NCBI GenBank assembly: GCA_965601975.1
Contig: OZ271856.1
Coordinates: forward strand, 2,604,001-2,668,000
Length of the DNA: 64,000 nt
Direction of reading: 5' to 3'
DNA from: JANQIO01 sp965601975
GTDB taxonomy: Bacteria > Pseudomonadota > Gammaproteobacteria > Pseudomonadales > Halieaceae
Below are positions 32,340-41,304 of the stretch, piece by piece. The position numbers and the translations under genes were made by a program. Within the stretch, counting starts at the first letter, position 1. Each line of letters starts with the position of its first letter. The notes beneath the pieces were generated by a model. The model was not told the DNA's origin, searched no databases, and worked only from the letters and a program-made list of their open reading frames with translations.

Positions 32340-33347
32340 TCAGCGGATAGCGGCAATGCCCACGGCGTCGCGAACCTTTGACATCAGGTCGCTTGCCACT
32401 TCCCGCGCCTTCCTGGCACCCATCGTCAGTTCCGTCTCGATGAAGCCGGGGTTTTCCATCAGCGTGTGGTAGCGCTCCCGGGCGAACGTGAGTTCCCCGT
32501 TGACGAGTTCAAACAGCTGCTTCTTGGCCTCGCCCCAGGCAATGCCGTCGGCAAACTTCTGGCGCATTTCCTCGACCTGCGCCGGCGTGGCAAAGGCCTC
32601 CCAGATCTGGAACACGGTGGAGTCGTCCGGATCCTTGGGTTCGCCGGGCTCCAAGAGGTTGGTCTTGATCTTGTTGATGGACTTCTGCAGCCGCTTCTCG
32701 GTGTCGAACAGCGGAATCGTGTTGTTGTAGCTCTTGCTCATCTTGCGGCCGTCCAGTCCCTGCAGCACGGCGACGCTGTCGTCCACGACCGCTTCCGGCA
32801 GGGTGAAGGTCTCGCCGAAATGATGGTTGAAGCGCTGGGCGATGTCGCGCGCCATTTCGACATGCTGGATCTGGTCCCGGCCAACGGGAATGTGAGTGGC
32901 ATTGAACATGAGAATGTCCGCGGCCATCAGGATGGGATAGCTGAACAGGCCCATGGTGATACCGAAGTCCGGGTCCTCCCCCGCCTCCTCGTTGACCTGC
33001 ACCGCGGCCTTGTAGGCGTGGGCGCGGTTCATCAGGCCCTTGGCGGCGGAACAGCTCAGCACCCAGGCCAGCTCGGTGATCTCCGGAATATCACTCTGGC
33101 GATAGAACACCGCCTGGTCCGTGTCCAGGCCCAGGGCCAGCCAGGCCGCGGCGATCTGCTTGCTGGACTGGCGCACCTGCTCTGGGTCGCTGTTCTTGAT
33201 CAGCGCGTGGTAGTCGGCCAGGAAATAGTAGTTCTCCACGCTGTCGTCGCGGCTCTCGGCAATGGCCGGGCGAATCGCGCCGACATAGTTGCCGAGGTGG
33301 GGCGTCCCGGTGGTGGTGATCCCCGTGAGTACGCGTCGTTCTGCCAT
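32340..33347 (-). CDS. trpS: Tryptophanyl-tRNA synthetase
   Basis: Class I synthetase of 335 aa that charges tRNA-Trp. HIGH-type motif in TGTPHLGNYVGA and KMSKS motif in GRKMSKSYNNTI are intact, with the helical anticodon region following. Length matches bacterial TrpS. It stands between the repeat-bearing 3' region of the TonB receptor and the glycosyltransferase operon. Confidence 0.97.
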   Translation of the reverse strand: MAERRVLTGITTTGTPHLGNYVGAIRPAIAESRDDSVENYYFLADYHALIKNSDPEQVRQSSKQIAAAWLALGLDTDQAVFYRQSDIPEITELAWVLSCSAAKGLMNRAHAYKAAVQVNEEAGEDPDFGITMGLFSYPILMAADILMFNATHIPVGRDQIQHVEMARDIAQRFNHHFGETFTLPEAVVDDSVAVLQGLDGRKMSKSYNNTIPLFDTEKRLQKSINKIKTNLLEPGEPKDPDDSTVFQIWEAFATPAQVEEMRQKFADGIAWGEAKKQLFELVNGELTFARERYHTLMENPGFIETELTMGARKAREVASDLMSKVRDAVGIAAIR

Positions 33348-33408
33348 GGGCTGAAGTTCCTGCCGATTTTCAAAAGGCGCCTATGATACTGAGTTGCCCC
33401 ATGGCTGG

Positions 33409-34482
33409 CTACGCCGCCAGCGCCTCCAGCAGCGCCCGGTAACGGGGCAGCAGGAGCGCAGGCGTGAAGGCGTCGACATCCGCCTTCGGCAGGCTATCGC
33501 CGGCATCTTTCAGGGCGGCGAGGTCGAGAATTTTCTCCACCGCCTGCCCGGCATCCGCGTAACGGAAGCCGGCATCGAACCATTCCGGGTAGACAAGATC
33601 GTCAGGTACCAGCGGACTCGCTCCCAGCCGGCAGGCTTCCAGCACCGACAGGCCCTGGAAGTCGTGCAGGGCGGTAGACAGCACCACGTCGGACCGGGCC
33701 AGCAGCCGCCTGTAGTCGACGAGATCCTCGACGAAGCCCCAGACCCCCTCCGCGTCCGCGCGCGACAACAGCTCTCCTATGCCGGCAAACTCCGCCGGCT
33801 GCTCGCGAAACTGCTGGCCCACCACGTTCATCCGGAATGCGGCGCCGCGCTCCACCAGGCCGGCGACGATATCCCGCAACAACCCGGGGCCCTTGTCGTA
33901 CTCCCAGCGGTGGTTCCAGACAAGCTCGAGCGGGCCGCTCACCGGCTGCTGCGGCATTTGTTGCGCGCCGGCGTCCACCGGCACAGGCAGTACCGCGGCC
34001 TTTGCCGACAGCATGTCGACGATGCCGGGGGGCACCGCGTCGGGAAACCTGGCCAGCAGCGATTTGCAGCCGGCCAGGAAGCTGTCGCGGTTGTAAGCGG
34101 AATTGAACAGCAGCTTGTCGGCAGCGAGTGCACTGTAAAGGCTCACCATCTGTGCCTCCAGCAGGCCGTGGGGATTTCGGCCCTCGGGGTAGGCAAACTG
34201 GTTCTCGTGGAAGTACAGGGCCGACGGCGTCACTGCCAGGCCCGGGATCAGGCCGCGCAGGGTTGCCAGGTCCACCATCGAGGTGGCCAGGATGAGATCG
34301 TAGGACTCGCGCAGGGCCGGTTCTCTGGACCAACTGAGGGGATTGCCGCGCGTTCGCCAGGCAAAATGCCGCGGCGGCAGCGCCAGCACCGTCCACTGCC
34401 AGTCGTCGAGGCCGTTGCGGAGTGTCTCGTGCCAGCGTCTGTGACTCGCCGCGTCGTAGGCCGACAGCAGCAACACTCGCAC
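33409..34482 (-). CDS. DUF3524 glycosyltransferase, tRNA-queuosine mannosyltransferase-like
   Basis: A 357-aa GT-B glycosyltransferase. The N-terminal DUF3524 domain shows MRVLLLSAYDAASHRRWH, a Trp-rich segment (FAWRTRGNPLSW) and ALYFHENQFAYP; the C-terminal half has LVWNHRWEYDKGPGLL, LARSDVVLSTALHDFQGLSVLEA and LVPDDLVYPEWF. These stretches line up by hand with human GTDC1/QTMAN, which mannosylates queuosine in tRNA-Asp. The bacterial enzyme's acceptor is inferred, not shown; a glycan acceptor remains possible. Last gene of an operon with tsaB (t6A tRNA modification), uppP, an oxidoreductase and apeB; 3 bases separate it from apeB. Confidence 0.82.
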   Translation of the reverse strand: MRVLLLSAYDAASHRRWHETLRNGLDDWQWTVLALPPRHFAWRTRGNPLSWSREPALRESYDLILATSMVDLATLRGLIPGLAVTPSALYFHENQFAYPEGRNPHGLLEAQMVSLYSALAADKLLFNSAYNRDSFLAGCKSLLARFPDAVPPGIVDMLSAKAAVLPVPVDAGAQQMPQQPVSGPLELVWNHRWEYDKGPGLLRDIVAGLVERGAAFRMNVVGQQFREQPAEFAGIGELLSRADAEGVWGFVEDLVDYRRLLARSDVVLSTALHDFQGLSVLEACRLGASPLVPDDLVYPEWFDAGFRYADAGQAVEKILDLAALKDAGDSLPKADVDAFTPALLLPRYRALLEALAA

Positions 34483-34485
34483 GGG

Positions 34486-35793
34486 TCAGGCGTGCCGTGC
34501 GCTCAGGGGCCGATCCCAGCCCATGAACCGGCTCATGGCGCGGCTCAGGTACCAGGCATCGCGGTAGCCCGCCAGCTCCCGGATCGAGTGCATGGCGAAC
34601 TGTGGGGCACCCACGTCGAGGGTGCGAACGCCAAGCTCCCCCGCCGTAAGCGGGCCAATGGTGCTGCCACAGGCCATGTCGGTACGGACCACGAAGGACT
34701 GCACGGGAATCTCGAGTTCGCCGCAGACCTGGCGGAACAGGGCCGCCGTCTCGCTGTTGGACGCGTAGCGCTGGTTGGCGTTGACCTTGATCACCGGGCC
34801 CTGGTTCAACAGCGGGCCGTGATTGTCATCGTGGCGATTGGCGAAGTTGGGATGCACCCCGTGGGCGCAGTCGGCGGAGATCATCATCGATCGCTCGATC
34901 ATCTGTGCGTAGGCCGCCGCACTGCCCGCGATGCGCTCGAGCACGCTGCGCAGCATCGGGCCCTGGGCACCGGCGGCGGACTGGCTGCCCACCTCTTCGT
35001 GGTCATTGCACACCAGCAGTCGCGTCGCTGCATCGTCGCTGTCCAGCAAGGCCACAAGTCCTGCGTGGCAGCTCAGCAAATTATCGAGCCGGGCCGAGGC
35101 GATGAACTCGCCGTCAAGGCCGACTCTCGCCGGCGCCTGGGTATCGTAGAAGCACAGTTCGTAGTCCAGCACCTCGCCGACCTCCACGCCCTCGTACTCC
35201 TCGGCAATACGGGCAGCCAGCAGCTCCCTGAAATCCATTTTTTCGGCCATGCTCAACATCGGCACGATATCGGTCTGGGGATTGATGCTGCGGTTCTTGT
35301 TGACCTCGCGGTCGAGATGAATGGCCAGGCTGGGAATCATCGCGATCGGGCGGCGGAAATCCACCAGCGCCTTGCACAACTCGCCGGAAGGAGAACTGAA
35401 GCTGACACGACCGGCCAGGGACAGGTCCCGGTCAAACCAGGGGTTCAATAGCACACCGCCGTAGACTTCCACGCCCAGCTGCTGGTAGCCCTTGCTCTGC
35501 TTTTCGGGCTTGGGCTTGACCATCAGGCAGGGGCTGTCGGTATGGGCGCCCACCATGCGCACGCCCTGCTCCGGGCCGTGCTCATCGCCCATGCGGAACG
35601 CTACCAGCGAGCTGTCATTGCGCGTCAGGTAGTAGCCCGCGCCGGCGGTGAGCTGCCAGTCCTCGTCATCGCGCAGCTCGGAAAAGCCCGCCTCCTTGAG
35701 CCTCCGCGCCATTTCGTGCACGGCGTGGAAGGGTGAGGTCGCGCGGCCGAGGAAGGCCAGCAGGTCGTCGTTGAAGCTGTCGAGTTCCATCAT
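34486..35793 (-). CDS. apeB: M18 family aminopeptidase
   Basis: A 435-aa zinc aminopeptidase of the aspartyl-aminopeptidase (M18) type. Metal and catalytic residues appear in GAHTDSPCLMVKPKP, CNDHEEVGSQSAAGAQGP and SADCAHGVHPNF, with the C-terminal QFAMHSIRELAGYRD also typical. Its start overlaps the upstream oxidoreductase gene by 4 bases; the glycosyltransferase follows after 3 bases. Confidence 0.93.
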   Translation of the reverse strand: MMELDSFNDDLLAFLGRATSPFHAVHEMARRLKEAGFSELRDDEDWQLTAGAGYYLTRNDSSLVAFRMGDEHGPEQGVRMVGAHTDSPCLMVKPKPEKQSKGYQQLGVEVYGGVLLNPWFDRDLSLAGRVSFSSPSGELCKALVDFRRPIAMIPSLAIHLDREVNKNRSINPQTDIVPMLSMAEKMDFRELLAARIAEEYEGVEVGEVLDYELCFYDTQAPARVGLDGEFIASARLDNLLSCHAGLVALLDSDDAATRLLVCNDHEEVGSQSAAGAQGPMLRSVLERIAGSAAAYAQMIERSMMISADCAHGVHPNFANRHDDNHGPLLNQGPVIKVNANQRYASNSETAALFRQVCGELEIPVQSFVVRTDMACGSTIGPLTAGELGVRTLDVGAPQFAMHSIRELAGYRDAWYLSRAMSRFMGWDRPLSARHA

Positions 35794-36665
35794 TTTCCTT
35801 TCAGTCTTGCCAGCAGGCTGGAGGTATCCCAGCGGCCACCCCCCATCGCCTGTACATCGGCATAAAATCCATCCACCAGTCGTGTGAGCTCGAGCGGCAG
35901 GCCCAGTCGCTCACCCTCTGCCAGCACCATATCCAGGTCCTTGCGCATCCAGTCCACGGCAAAGCCATGTTCGTACTCGCCGGCGAGCATGGTCTGGTAG
36001 CGATTCTCCATCTGCCAGCTCTGGGCCGCGCCCCTGGATATGACTTCCACTACGGCGGCCGCATCGAGTCCGGCGCGCTCCGCAAAATCCAGCCCCTCTG
36101 CCAACCCCTGCACCACGCCTGCAATACAGATCTGGTTGACCATCTTGGCCAGCTGGCCGCTGCCCGCCGGACCCAGCAGTCGCACACAGCGCGCGTAGTG
36201 GTCGAGTACGGGCTCCGCCCCGGAAAACACGTCGCCATCGCCGCCCACCATGATAGTCAGCTGGCCGTTTTCAGCGCCTGCCTGGCCGCCGGATACCGGC
36301 GCATCGAGGAAGCCCACGCCGCGGGCGGCGGCGGCGCTTTCCAGCTCCCGTGCCAGCGCGGCGGAAGCCGTCGTATGATCCACCAGGACAGTGCCCTCTC
36401 CCATGGCGCCCAGTGCCCCCTCGTCTCCCAGCAGCACCTGGCGGACGTCGTCGTCGTTGCCGACACAGCACATGACAAATTGCGCCCCGGCCGCCGCCTC
36501 TGCCGGCGACTCGGCCACGCGACCCGGGTACTGCGCCGCCCAGTCTTCGGCTCGCGCGCGGGTGCGGTTGTACACCGCGACATCCAGGCCCGCCTGCGCC
36601 AGGTGGCCCGCCATGGGATAACCCATGACCCCAAGGCCGATAAATGCGGCTCGCACTGCTGTCAC
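35790..36665 (-). CDS. 3-hydroxyisobutyrate-dehydrogenase-family reductase
   Basis: A 291-aa beta-hydroxyacid dehydrogenase: NAD(P) motif IGLGVMGYPMAGHLAQAG, substrate loop DAPVSGGQAGAENGQL and catalytic lysine region LLGPAGSGQLAKMVNQI. Substrate could be 3-hydroxyisobutyrate, tartronate semialdehyde or a succinate-semialdehyde type compound; the neighbours do not decide it. It begins with GTG one base after the uppP stop and overlaps apeB by 4 bases. Confidence 0.88.
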   Translation of the reverse strand: MTAVRAAFIGLGVMGYPMAGHLAQAGLDVAVYNRTRARAEDWAAQYPGRVAESPAEAAAGAQFVMCCVGNDDDVRQVLLGDEGALGAMGEGTVLVDHTTASAALARELESAAAARGVGFLDAPVSGGQAGAENGQLTIMVGGDGDVFSGAEPVLDHYARCVRLLGPAGSGQLAKMVNQICIAGVVQGLAEGLDFAERAGLDAAAVVEVISRGAAQSWQMENRYQTMLAGEYEHGFAVDWMRKDLDMVLAEGERLGLPLELTRLVDGFYADVQAMGGGRWDTSSLLARLKGK

Positions 36666-36666
36666 A

Positions 36667-37461
36667 CTACCCTCCCAACCAGATAGCCAACAGGACCAGG
36701 CCCAGCGCGCATCGATAGATCACGAAGGGCATGAAACCCACGCGCTGCACCCAGTCGAGAAAAACCCGTATTGTCGCATAGGCCGTCACGGCGGACACGG
36801 CCGTCCCGACCACCAGCGTCTGCAGGCTGACCTCCGCTCCCCCTTCCAGGGCTTCCCGCAGCGCCAGCAGGGAAGCCGCCAGGATGACCGGGATTGCCAG
36901 CAGGAAAGAAAAACGCGCTGCCTGTTCACGGCTCAGGCCGCAGAACAGTCCGGCCGTCATGGTGATGCCGGAGCGGGACGTACCCGGGATGATCGCCAGC
37001 ACCTGGGCCGCACCGACCCACAGGGCGGTCTTGAGGGACAGCGGGCTGTCGCCGCGCTGGCGATCAGCGAGCGCCAGCAGCAGGCCGAACCCGATCGTCG
37101 CGCCGGCGATGACCTGAATGGAGCGCAGCTCTCCCGAGACCCAGTCCTTGAGCAGGATGCCGGCAAAGCCTACAGGCAGCGTCGCCACCGCCAGGTAGAG
37201 CACCAGCCGAGCGTCCTCATTCCAGCGCCGCTCCACACAGGCCCGCAGGCTTCCCCCGGCCAGGGACACACAGTCCCTGCGAAAGTAGTACAGGACCGCC
37301 AGCAGGCTGCCGAGGTGCACCGCGATATCGAATATGATGCCCTGGTCGGGCCAGCCCAGCAGGCGGCCCGGCAGTATCAAGTGCGCGGAGCTCGAAATCG
37401 GCAGGAATTCCGTCAGGCCCTGTACCAGGGCAAGGATGACCGCCCTTACCGCCTCATCCAC
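36667..37461 (-). CDS. uppP: Undecaprenyl-diphosphatase UppP (BacA)
   Basis: Integral membrane enzyme recycling the lipid carrier for cell-wall synthesis; also gives bacitracin tolerance. The 264-aa protein has the two active-site motifs EFLPISSSAHLILPG and PGTSRSGITMTAGLFCGLSR and about eight membrane helices. I start it at GTG 37461 (VDEAVRAVILALVQGLTEFL), which overlaps the tsaB stop by 8 bases; a longer frame upstream is tsaB read out of frame. Confidence 0.95.
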   Translation of the reverse strand: MDEAVRAVILALVQGLTEFLPISSSAHLILPGRLLGWPDQGIIFDIAVHLGSLLAVLYYFRRDCVSLAGGSLRACVERRWNEDARLVLYLAVATLPVGFAGILLKDWVSGELRSIQVIAGATIGFGLLLALADRQRGDSPLSLKTALWVGAAQVLAIIPGTSRSGITMTAGLFCGLSREQAARFSFLLAIPVILAASLLALREALEGGAEVSLQTLVVGTAVSAVTAYATIRVFLDWVQRVGFMPFVIYRCALGLVLLAIWLGG

Positions 37462-38170
37462 CGCGCGGTCCCTGCTCGGAAATCTTCTTCCAGTGAATTT
37501 CATTGCGCAGGTAAACGGGCTGAACCGCTTCTGCGGCCACCAACGCTTCCTGCTCGGCCACGCGATCAGCCAGGGGCAGCAGGTCAACGCTCTCCGGCCA
37601 CTGGTCCTCTATACGCCGCAGCATGCCATCGCGAACCGGCGCCGGCAGGTCGTCGAACAGCGCCAGGCCACTGCCGAGCGCAACCGCGGGACCAAACCGA
37701 TCGACCAGGTCGACCGGCACTTCCGCAGGCGCAGACACCTCGTCCTCCACGCAGGGCACCGCCAGGCCCTCTTCGAATCGATACAGGCCCCAATAGATTT
37801 CGTTGATACGGGCGTCGAGTAGCACGAAGGCCAGCTCGTTCTCCGAGACCACGCGCCGCCGCAGGGCACCCTGGGCCAGGCAGGCCAGGGTCGAAACGCC
37901 CGCCACCGGCAGGCCAAGCGTATAGGCCAGGCCCTGGACAGCGCTGGCCGCAATGCGCAGACCGGTGAATGATCCCGGACCGTGCCCATAAGCCAGCATC
38001 TCGATTCCCGCCTCTGCAGCGCCTTCCGGCAACAGTTCGTCCAGCATGGCGAACAGGCGGTGATTGTGCTGCCGTGGGATCAGCTGGAAGCGCGAACTGA
38101 CAAGGTCGCCCTGGCGCAGCGCCGCAGAGCAGGCGTCCGTGGATGCATCCAGTGCCAGGATATTCTTCAT
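37454..38170 (-). CDS. tsaB: tRNA t6A synthesis protein TsaB
   Basis: Scaffold partner of TsaD in forming threonylcarbamoyl-A37 of tRNA. The 238-aa protein begins MKNILALDASTDACSAALRQG and holds the ASKHA-fold motif GYGHGPGSFTGLRIAASAVQGLAY. ATG 38170 is chosen because the family N-terminus starts there. First gene of the operon leading to uppP and the DUF3524 glycosyltransferase; divergent from mobA. Confidence 0.95.
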   Translation of the reverse strand: MKNILALDASTDACSAALRQGDLVSSRFQLIPRQHNHRLFAMLDELLPEGAAEAGIEMLAYGHGPGSFTGLRIAASAVQGLAYTLGLPVAGVSTLACLAQGALRRRVVSENELAFVLLDARINEIYWGLYRFEEGLAVPCVEDEVSAPAEVPVDLVDRFGPAVALGSGLALFDDLPAPVRDGMLRRIEDQWPESVDLLPLADRVAEQEALVAAEAVQPVYLRNEIHWKKISEQGPRGG

Positions 38171-38237
38171 GTGAGCCACTTTTACCGGGGAGCGCGCATT
38201 GTATGAACCCTCGCCACGCCCATGCAATAATCTCGCG

Positions 38238-38819
38238 ATGAGCTGCTCGAGCATCATTCTCTGTGGCGGCCGGGGGGCGCGTGTCGGCGGCGCGGACAAA
38301 GGGCTGCTGGACTACTGTGGACAGCCCTTTGTGCAGCACGTGATTTCCCGCCTGTCTGAACAGGTGGACGAAATCCTGATCAGCGCCAACCGGAACCTTG
38401 AACAATACCGCGGCTTCGGCAGCGCGGTGGTGAGCGATGAGCTAGACGACTACCAGGGACCGCTGGCCGGCATCGCGGCGGCCCTGCCCCAGTGCCGATT
38501 CCCGCGGGTGATCATCGCCGCCTGTGACATGCCCCGGCTTCCCATGAACCTCGCCCCCAGGCTGCTCGCGGCACTTGAAGGGCACGACGTGAGCTATGCC
38601 TGGGATGGCGGACGGGACCAGTACCTGGTCGCCGCGCTGCGCCGGGAGCTGGGACCGGAACTCCGTGCCTATCTCGCCGCGGGGAATCGCTCCGTGCACG
38701 GCTGGTACGAGACATTGCGCTGTGAGCGGGTCGATTTTTCAGATCACGCGGACGCGTTTGCCAACCTCAACCGTCTCGCCAATGGGCTCGGCGCCCGCGC
38801 AGAGGGCAACCAGGCATAA
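38238..38819 (+). CDS. mobA: Molybdenum cofactor guanylyltransferase MobA
   Basis: Attaches GMP to molybdopterin. A 193-aa nucleotidyltransferase with the signature IILCGGRGARVGGADKGLL, magnesium-binding AACDMPRLP and substrate region DDYQGPLAGIAAAL. Start ATG 38238 (MSCSSIILCGG). It was checked against CofC, which has a similar fold, but the LCGGxGxRxGGxDKGL loop is MobA-type. No other molybdenum genes are in the window. Confidence 0.9.
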   Translation: MSCSSIILCGGRGARVGGADKGLLDYCGQPFVQHVISRLSEQVDEILISANRNLEQYRGFGSAVVSDELDDYQGPLAGIAAALPQCRFPRVIIAACDMPRLPMNLAPRLLAALEGHDVSYAWDGGRDQYLVAALRRELGPELRAYLAAGNRSVHGWYETLRCERVDFSDHADAFANLNRLANGLGARAEGNQA

Positions 38820-38843
38820 AAAAACCCGCCAGCGGCGGGTTTT
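38820..38843. terminator. Bidirectional terminator between mobA and the H1-like gene
   Basis: AAAACCCGCC-AGC-GGCGGGTTTT: a 10-bp stem with A-run on one side and T-run on the other, directly after the mobA stop and 15 bases before the stop of the converging gene. Confidence 0.92.
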
Positions 38844-38857
38844 CTATCAGGCTGCGA

Positions 38858-39676
38858 TTAAGCTGCCTTTTTCTTTGGAGCAGCCTTGCGCTTCGGAGCG
38901 GCCTTGCGCTTCGCAGCGGCCTTCTTCCGCTTCGGTGCCGCTTTCTTTTTGGCTGCCGCTTTTTTCTTTGGAGCAGCCTTTTTCTTGGCTGCGGCCTTTT
39001 TCTTCGGAGCGGCCTTCTTGGCAGCGGCCTTCTTCTTGGGTGCTGCCTTTTTCTTGCCAGCTGCTTTCTTCTTCGCTTCCGCCTTCTTCAGGCTCTTCTT
39101 GAGCTGCGCCTCGAGGCGCTTTTCAAGTGCGCGAAGTTTCTTCGCATCTGAAGCTGCCCGGGCCTTGGCCCACTTGACCGCGTAGGCCGCCAGCGCACCC
39201 GCCTTGTCCGCTTCCGCTTTCGCAGCCAGCGCGGCTTTCTGCGCCTTGAGGCGATCTGCCGCCACTTCCTTGGCAATCGCCTGGCGGGCATCGATCAGGG
39301 CGTGACCGAACTTCGTGCGCGCAGCCGCGGCGCGGTCGCGCAGACCGGATACCTTGGCGTTGGCGCGTTTCACCGCATTCCCGGCAACCTTGGCCGCTTT
39401 CTTGTCAGCGGCCTTGGCGGTCTTGGCCGCCTTGGCGCGTGCTGCCTGCGCTTTCTTGCGCGCAGCCGCTACCGCTTTGCGCTCTTGTGCAAGCGCCTTT
39501 TCAACGGCTTTTAGCGCATCGCCGGCGCGCTTTACGATTGGAAGTTGTTCAGGTTTTTTGGCCTTGGCTGCCGAACGTTTTTTTGCCGGCGCCTTCTTGG
39601 CTTTTGCTGGTGCTTTCTTCTTTGCTTTAGCTTTCGGCTTTGCCTTTGCTTTGACTTTACGAGCAGTTGTTGCCAT
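38858..39676 (-). CDS. Histone H1-like / AlgP-like Lys-Ala-Pro-rich protein
   Basis: A 272-aa extremely basic protein. Residues 1-40 and about 205-272 are runs of KKKAAPKKKAAAKK-type repeats resembling eukaryotic H1 tails; the centre (about 45-200, PIVKRAGDALKAVEKALAQE through KLRALEKRLEAQLKKSLKK) is helical and probably a coiled coil. This is the layout of AlgP (AlgR3) of Pseudomonas, a nucleoid-associated protein linked to alginate gene expression. DNA binding is inferred from composition. Start ATG 39676 (MATTARKVKAKAK). The repeat-rich 3' end is prone to length change. Confidence 0.85.
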   Translation of the reverse strand: MATTARKVKAKAKPKAKAKKKAPAKAKKAPAKKRSAAKAKKPEQLPIVKRAGDALKAVEKALAQERKAVAAARKKAQAARAKAAKTAKAADKKAAKVAGNAVKRANAKVSGLRDRAAAARTKFGHALIDARQAIAKEVAADRLKAQKAALAAKAEADKAGALAAYAVKWAKARAASDAKKLRALEKRLEAQLKKSLKKAEAKKKAAGKKKAAPKKKAAAKKAAPKKKAAAKKKAAPKKKAAAKKKAAPKRKKAAAKRKAAPKRKAAPKKKAA

Positions 39677-39775
39677 GTCCCTAATCCCCACCGTTATTAT
39701 TTGTTGGCGTGCCCGCAAAATAGCACAGAGGATTTACCACGTTCAAGACAACGCAGTGTGACAAAACTACAGTAG

Positions 39776-39798
39776 AAAAAGGCCCCTTTCGGGGCCGC
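39776..39798 (-). terminator. Rho-independent terminator of adk
   Basis: On the minus strand GGCCCC-GAAA-GGGGCC is followed by five T residues, just after the adk stop. Confidence 0.88.
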
Positions 39799-39802
39799 GT
39801 GT

Positions 39803-40447
39803 TCAGCTCAGCGCAGCGAGGACGTGCGAGGTAATTTTTTCGACGCTGCCGACACCCTCTACCCTGTGGTATGCCGGTGCGTGATCACCGCGCAGGTGCG
39901 TGTAGAAGTCTATCAGCGGCGCAGTCTGGTCGTGGTAAACCTGCAGGCGTTTGCGCACGGTTTCTTCCTTGTCATCCTCGCGCTGAACCAGCGGTTCGCC
40001 GGTCTCGTCGTCGAGTCCTTCCTGCTGCGGCGGATTGTGCGTCACGTGATAGATGCGGCCCGAGGCTTCATGGACGCGGCGCCCGCTGAGGCGGCTCACG
40101 ATTTCCTCGTCCTCCACGGCAATTTCCAGGACGTGATCGATCGGGATGCCGGCATCGACGATGGCCTGTGCCTGCGGAATCGTGCGTGGAAAACCGTCGA
40201 ACAGGAAACCGTTGGCGCAGTCGTCTCCGGCTATGCGCTCCTTGACCAGGGCGATGATCAGGTCGTCAGAGACCAGTGCACCCGAAGCCATGATCTCTTT
40301 CGCTTCGAGGCCCAGTGGCGTGCCCGCCTTGACCGCGGCGCGCAGCATGTCGCCGGTGGAAATCTGGGGAATGGAAAAGTGTTTGCAGATGAACTGGGCC
40401 TGGGTGCCCTTGCCTGCGCCGGGGGCGCCCAAGAGGATCAATCGCAT
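39803..40447 (-). CDS. adk: Adenylate kinase
   Basis: Interconverts ATP, ADP and AMP. A 214-aa long-LID enzyme: P-loop GAPGAGKGTQAQFI, GFPRTIPQAQAIV, LID segment GRRVHEASGRIYHVTHNPP without zinc cysteines, as usual in gammaproteobacteria. Start ATG 40447 (MRLILLGAPGAGKGT); a longer frame upstream lacks family similarity. A strong terminator follows. Confidence 0.98.
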   Translation of the reverse strand: MRLILLGAPGAGKGTQAQFICKHFSIPQISTGDMLRAAVKAGTPLGLEAKEIMASGALVSDDLIIALVKERIAGDDCANGFLFDGFPRTIPQAQAIVDAGIPIDHVLEIAVEDEEIVSRLSGRRVHEASGRIYHVTHNPPQQEGLDDETGEPLVQREDDKEETVRKRLQVYHDQTAPLIDFYTHLRGDHAPAYHRVEGVGSVEKITSHVLAALS

Positions 40448-40514
40448 GGAAATAGAACCGGGTGAAATAAGGGGCCAAACCTTACAGCGGTGGGCTGGCC
40501 AGTTCAAGCTTTGA

Positions 40515-41291
40515 TCAGCCGCGCTTGACCTCATCCCAGAGCCGGTCCAGCTGTTCCAGCGGGATCTCCCCGATGGAGCCGCCGCTGTCCTTCACGCGGG
40601 ACTCGACCGCATTGAAACGCTGTTCGAACTTGGCCGTGGCGCGCCGCAGTGCAGCCTCGGCGTCGACACCGTGGTGGCGCGCCAGGTTGACGCAGCTGAA
40701 GATCAGGTCGCCGAGCTCCTCCTCACGGTGCTCCCGTTCAGTCGCGTCGGACAGCTCGTCCAGTTCCTCGGCGATCTTTGCCGCTGCCCCACTGGCATCC
40801 GGCCAGTCAAAGCCGACGTTGGCGGCACGCTTTTGCACCTTCTGCGCCCGGCTCAGCGCCGGCAGCGCGAGGGGGATATCATCCAGCACGGAGGTCTGGC
40901 TGCGCGCGGCCCGCTCGGCCTGCTTGATCGCCTCCCAGGATTCCTTGACCTCGGTGACGGTACGGCTGCTGTCCACCACGCCCTCGATCTCGCCGTTGGC
41001 AAAGACATGGGGATGGCGCCTGACCAGCTTGTCTACCAGGGTGTCGATGATATGCGGAAAGTCGAAAAGACCCCGTTCATCACCCATCTGCGCGTAGAAC
41101 ACGACCTGGAACATCAGGTCGCCCAGTTCTTCCGCGACGTGGGGGAAATCCTCGTGCTCGATGGCTTCGACCAGTTCATAGGCTTCTTCCAGCGTAGAGG
41201 GGACGATCGTGGGAAAGTCCTGCTGTATATCCCAGGGGCAGCCGTGCTCGGGGTCACGCAGCCTCTGCATCACCCGCAGCAGGTCATCCAT
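40515..41291 (-). CDS. mazG: Nucleoside triphosphate pyrophosphohydrolase MazG
   Basis: House-cleaning hydrolase of NTPs/dNTPs that in E. coli also lowers ppGpp. The 258-aa protein has two MazG domains; the first shows PWDIQQDFPTIVPSTLEEAY and EELGDLMFQVVFYAQ, the second EELDELSDATEREHREEELG. Start ATG 41291 (MDDLLRVMQRLRDPEHGCPW). It lies 13 bases downstream of relA, which makes the nucleotide that MazG opposes. Confidence 0.95.
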   Translation of the reverse strand: MDDLLRVMQRLRDPEHGCPWDIQQDFPTIVPSTLEEAYELVEAIEHEDFPHVAEELGDLMFQVVFYAQMGDERGLFDFPHIIDTLVDKLVRRHPHVFANGEIEGVVDSSRTVTEVKESWEAIKQAERAARSQTSVLDDIPLALPALSRAQKVQKRAANVGFDWPDASGAAAKIAEELDELSDATEREHREEELGDLIFSCVNLARHHGVDAEAALRRATAKFEQRFNAVESRVKDSGGSIGEIPLEQLDRLWDEVKRG

Positions 41292-41304
41292 CGTGTAGCG
41301 GGGT

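Noticed and set aside
38238..38819. Second CofC-type guanylyltransferase
   Set aside because: The N-terminal LCGGRGARVGGADKGLL loop is MobA-type, not CofC-type, and it is far from the F420 operon.
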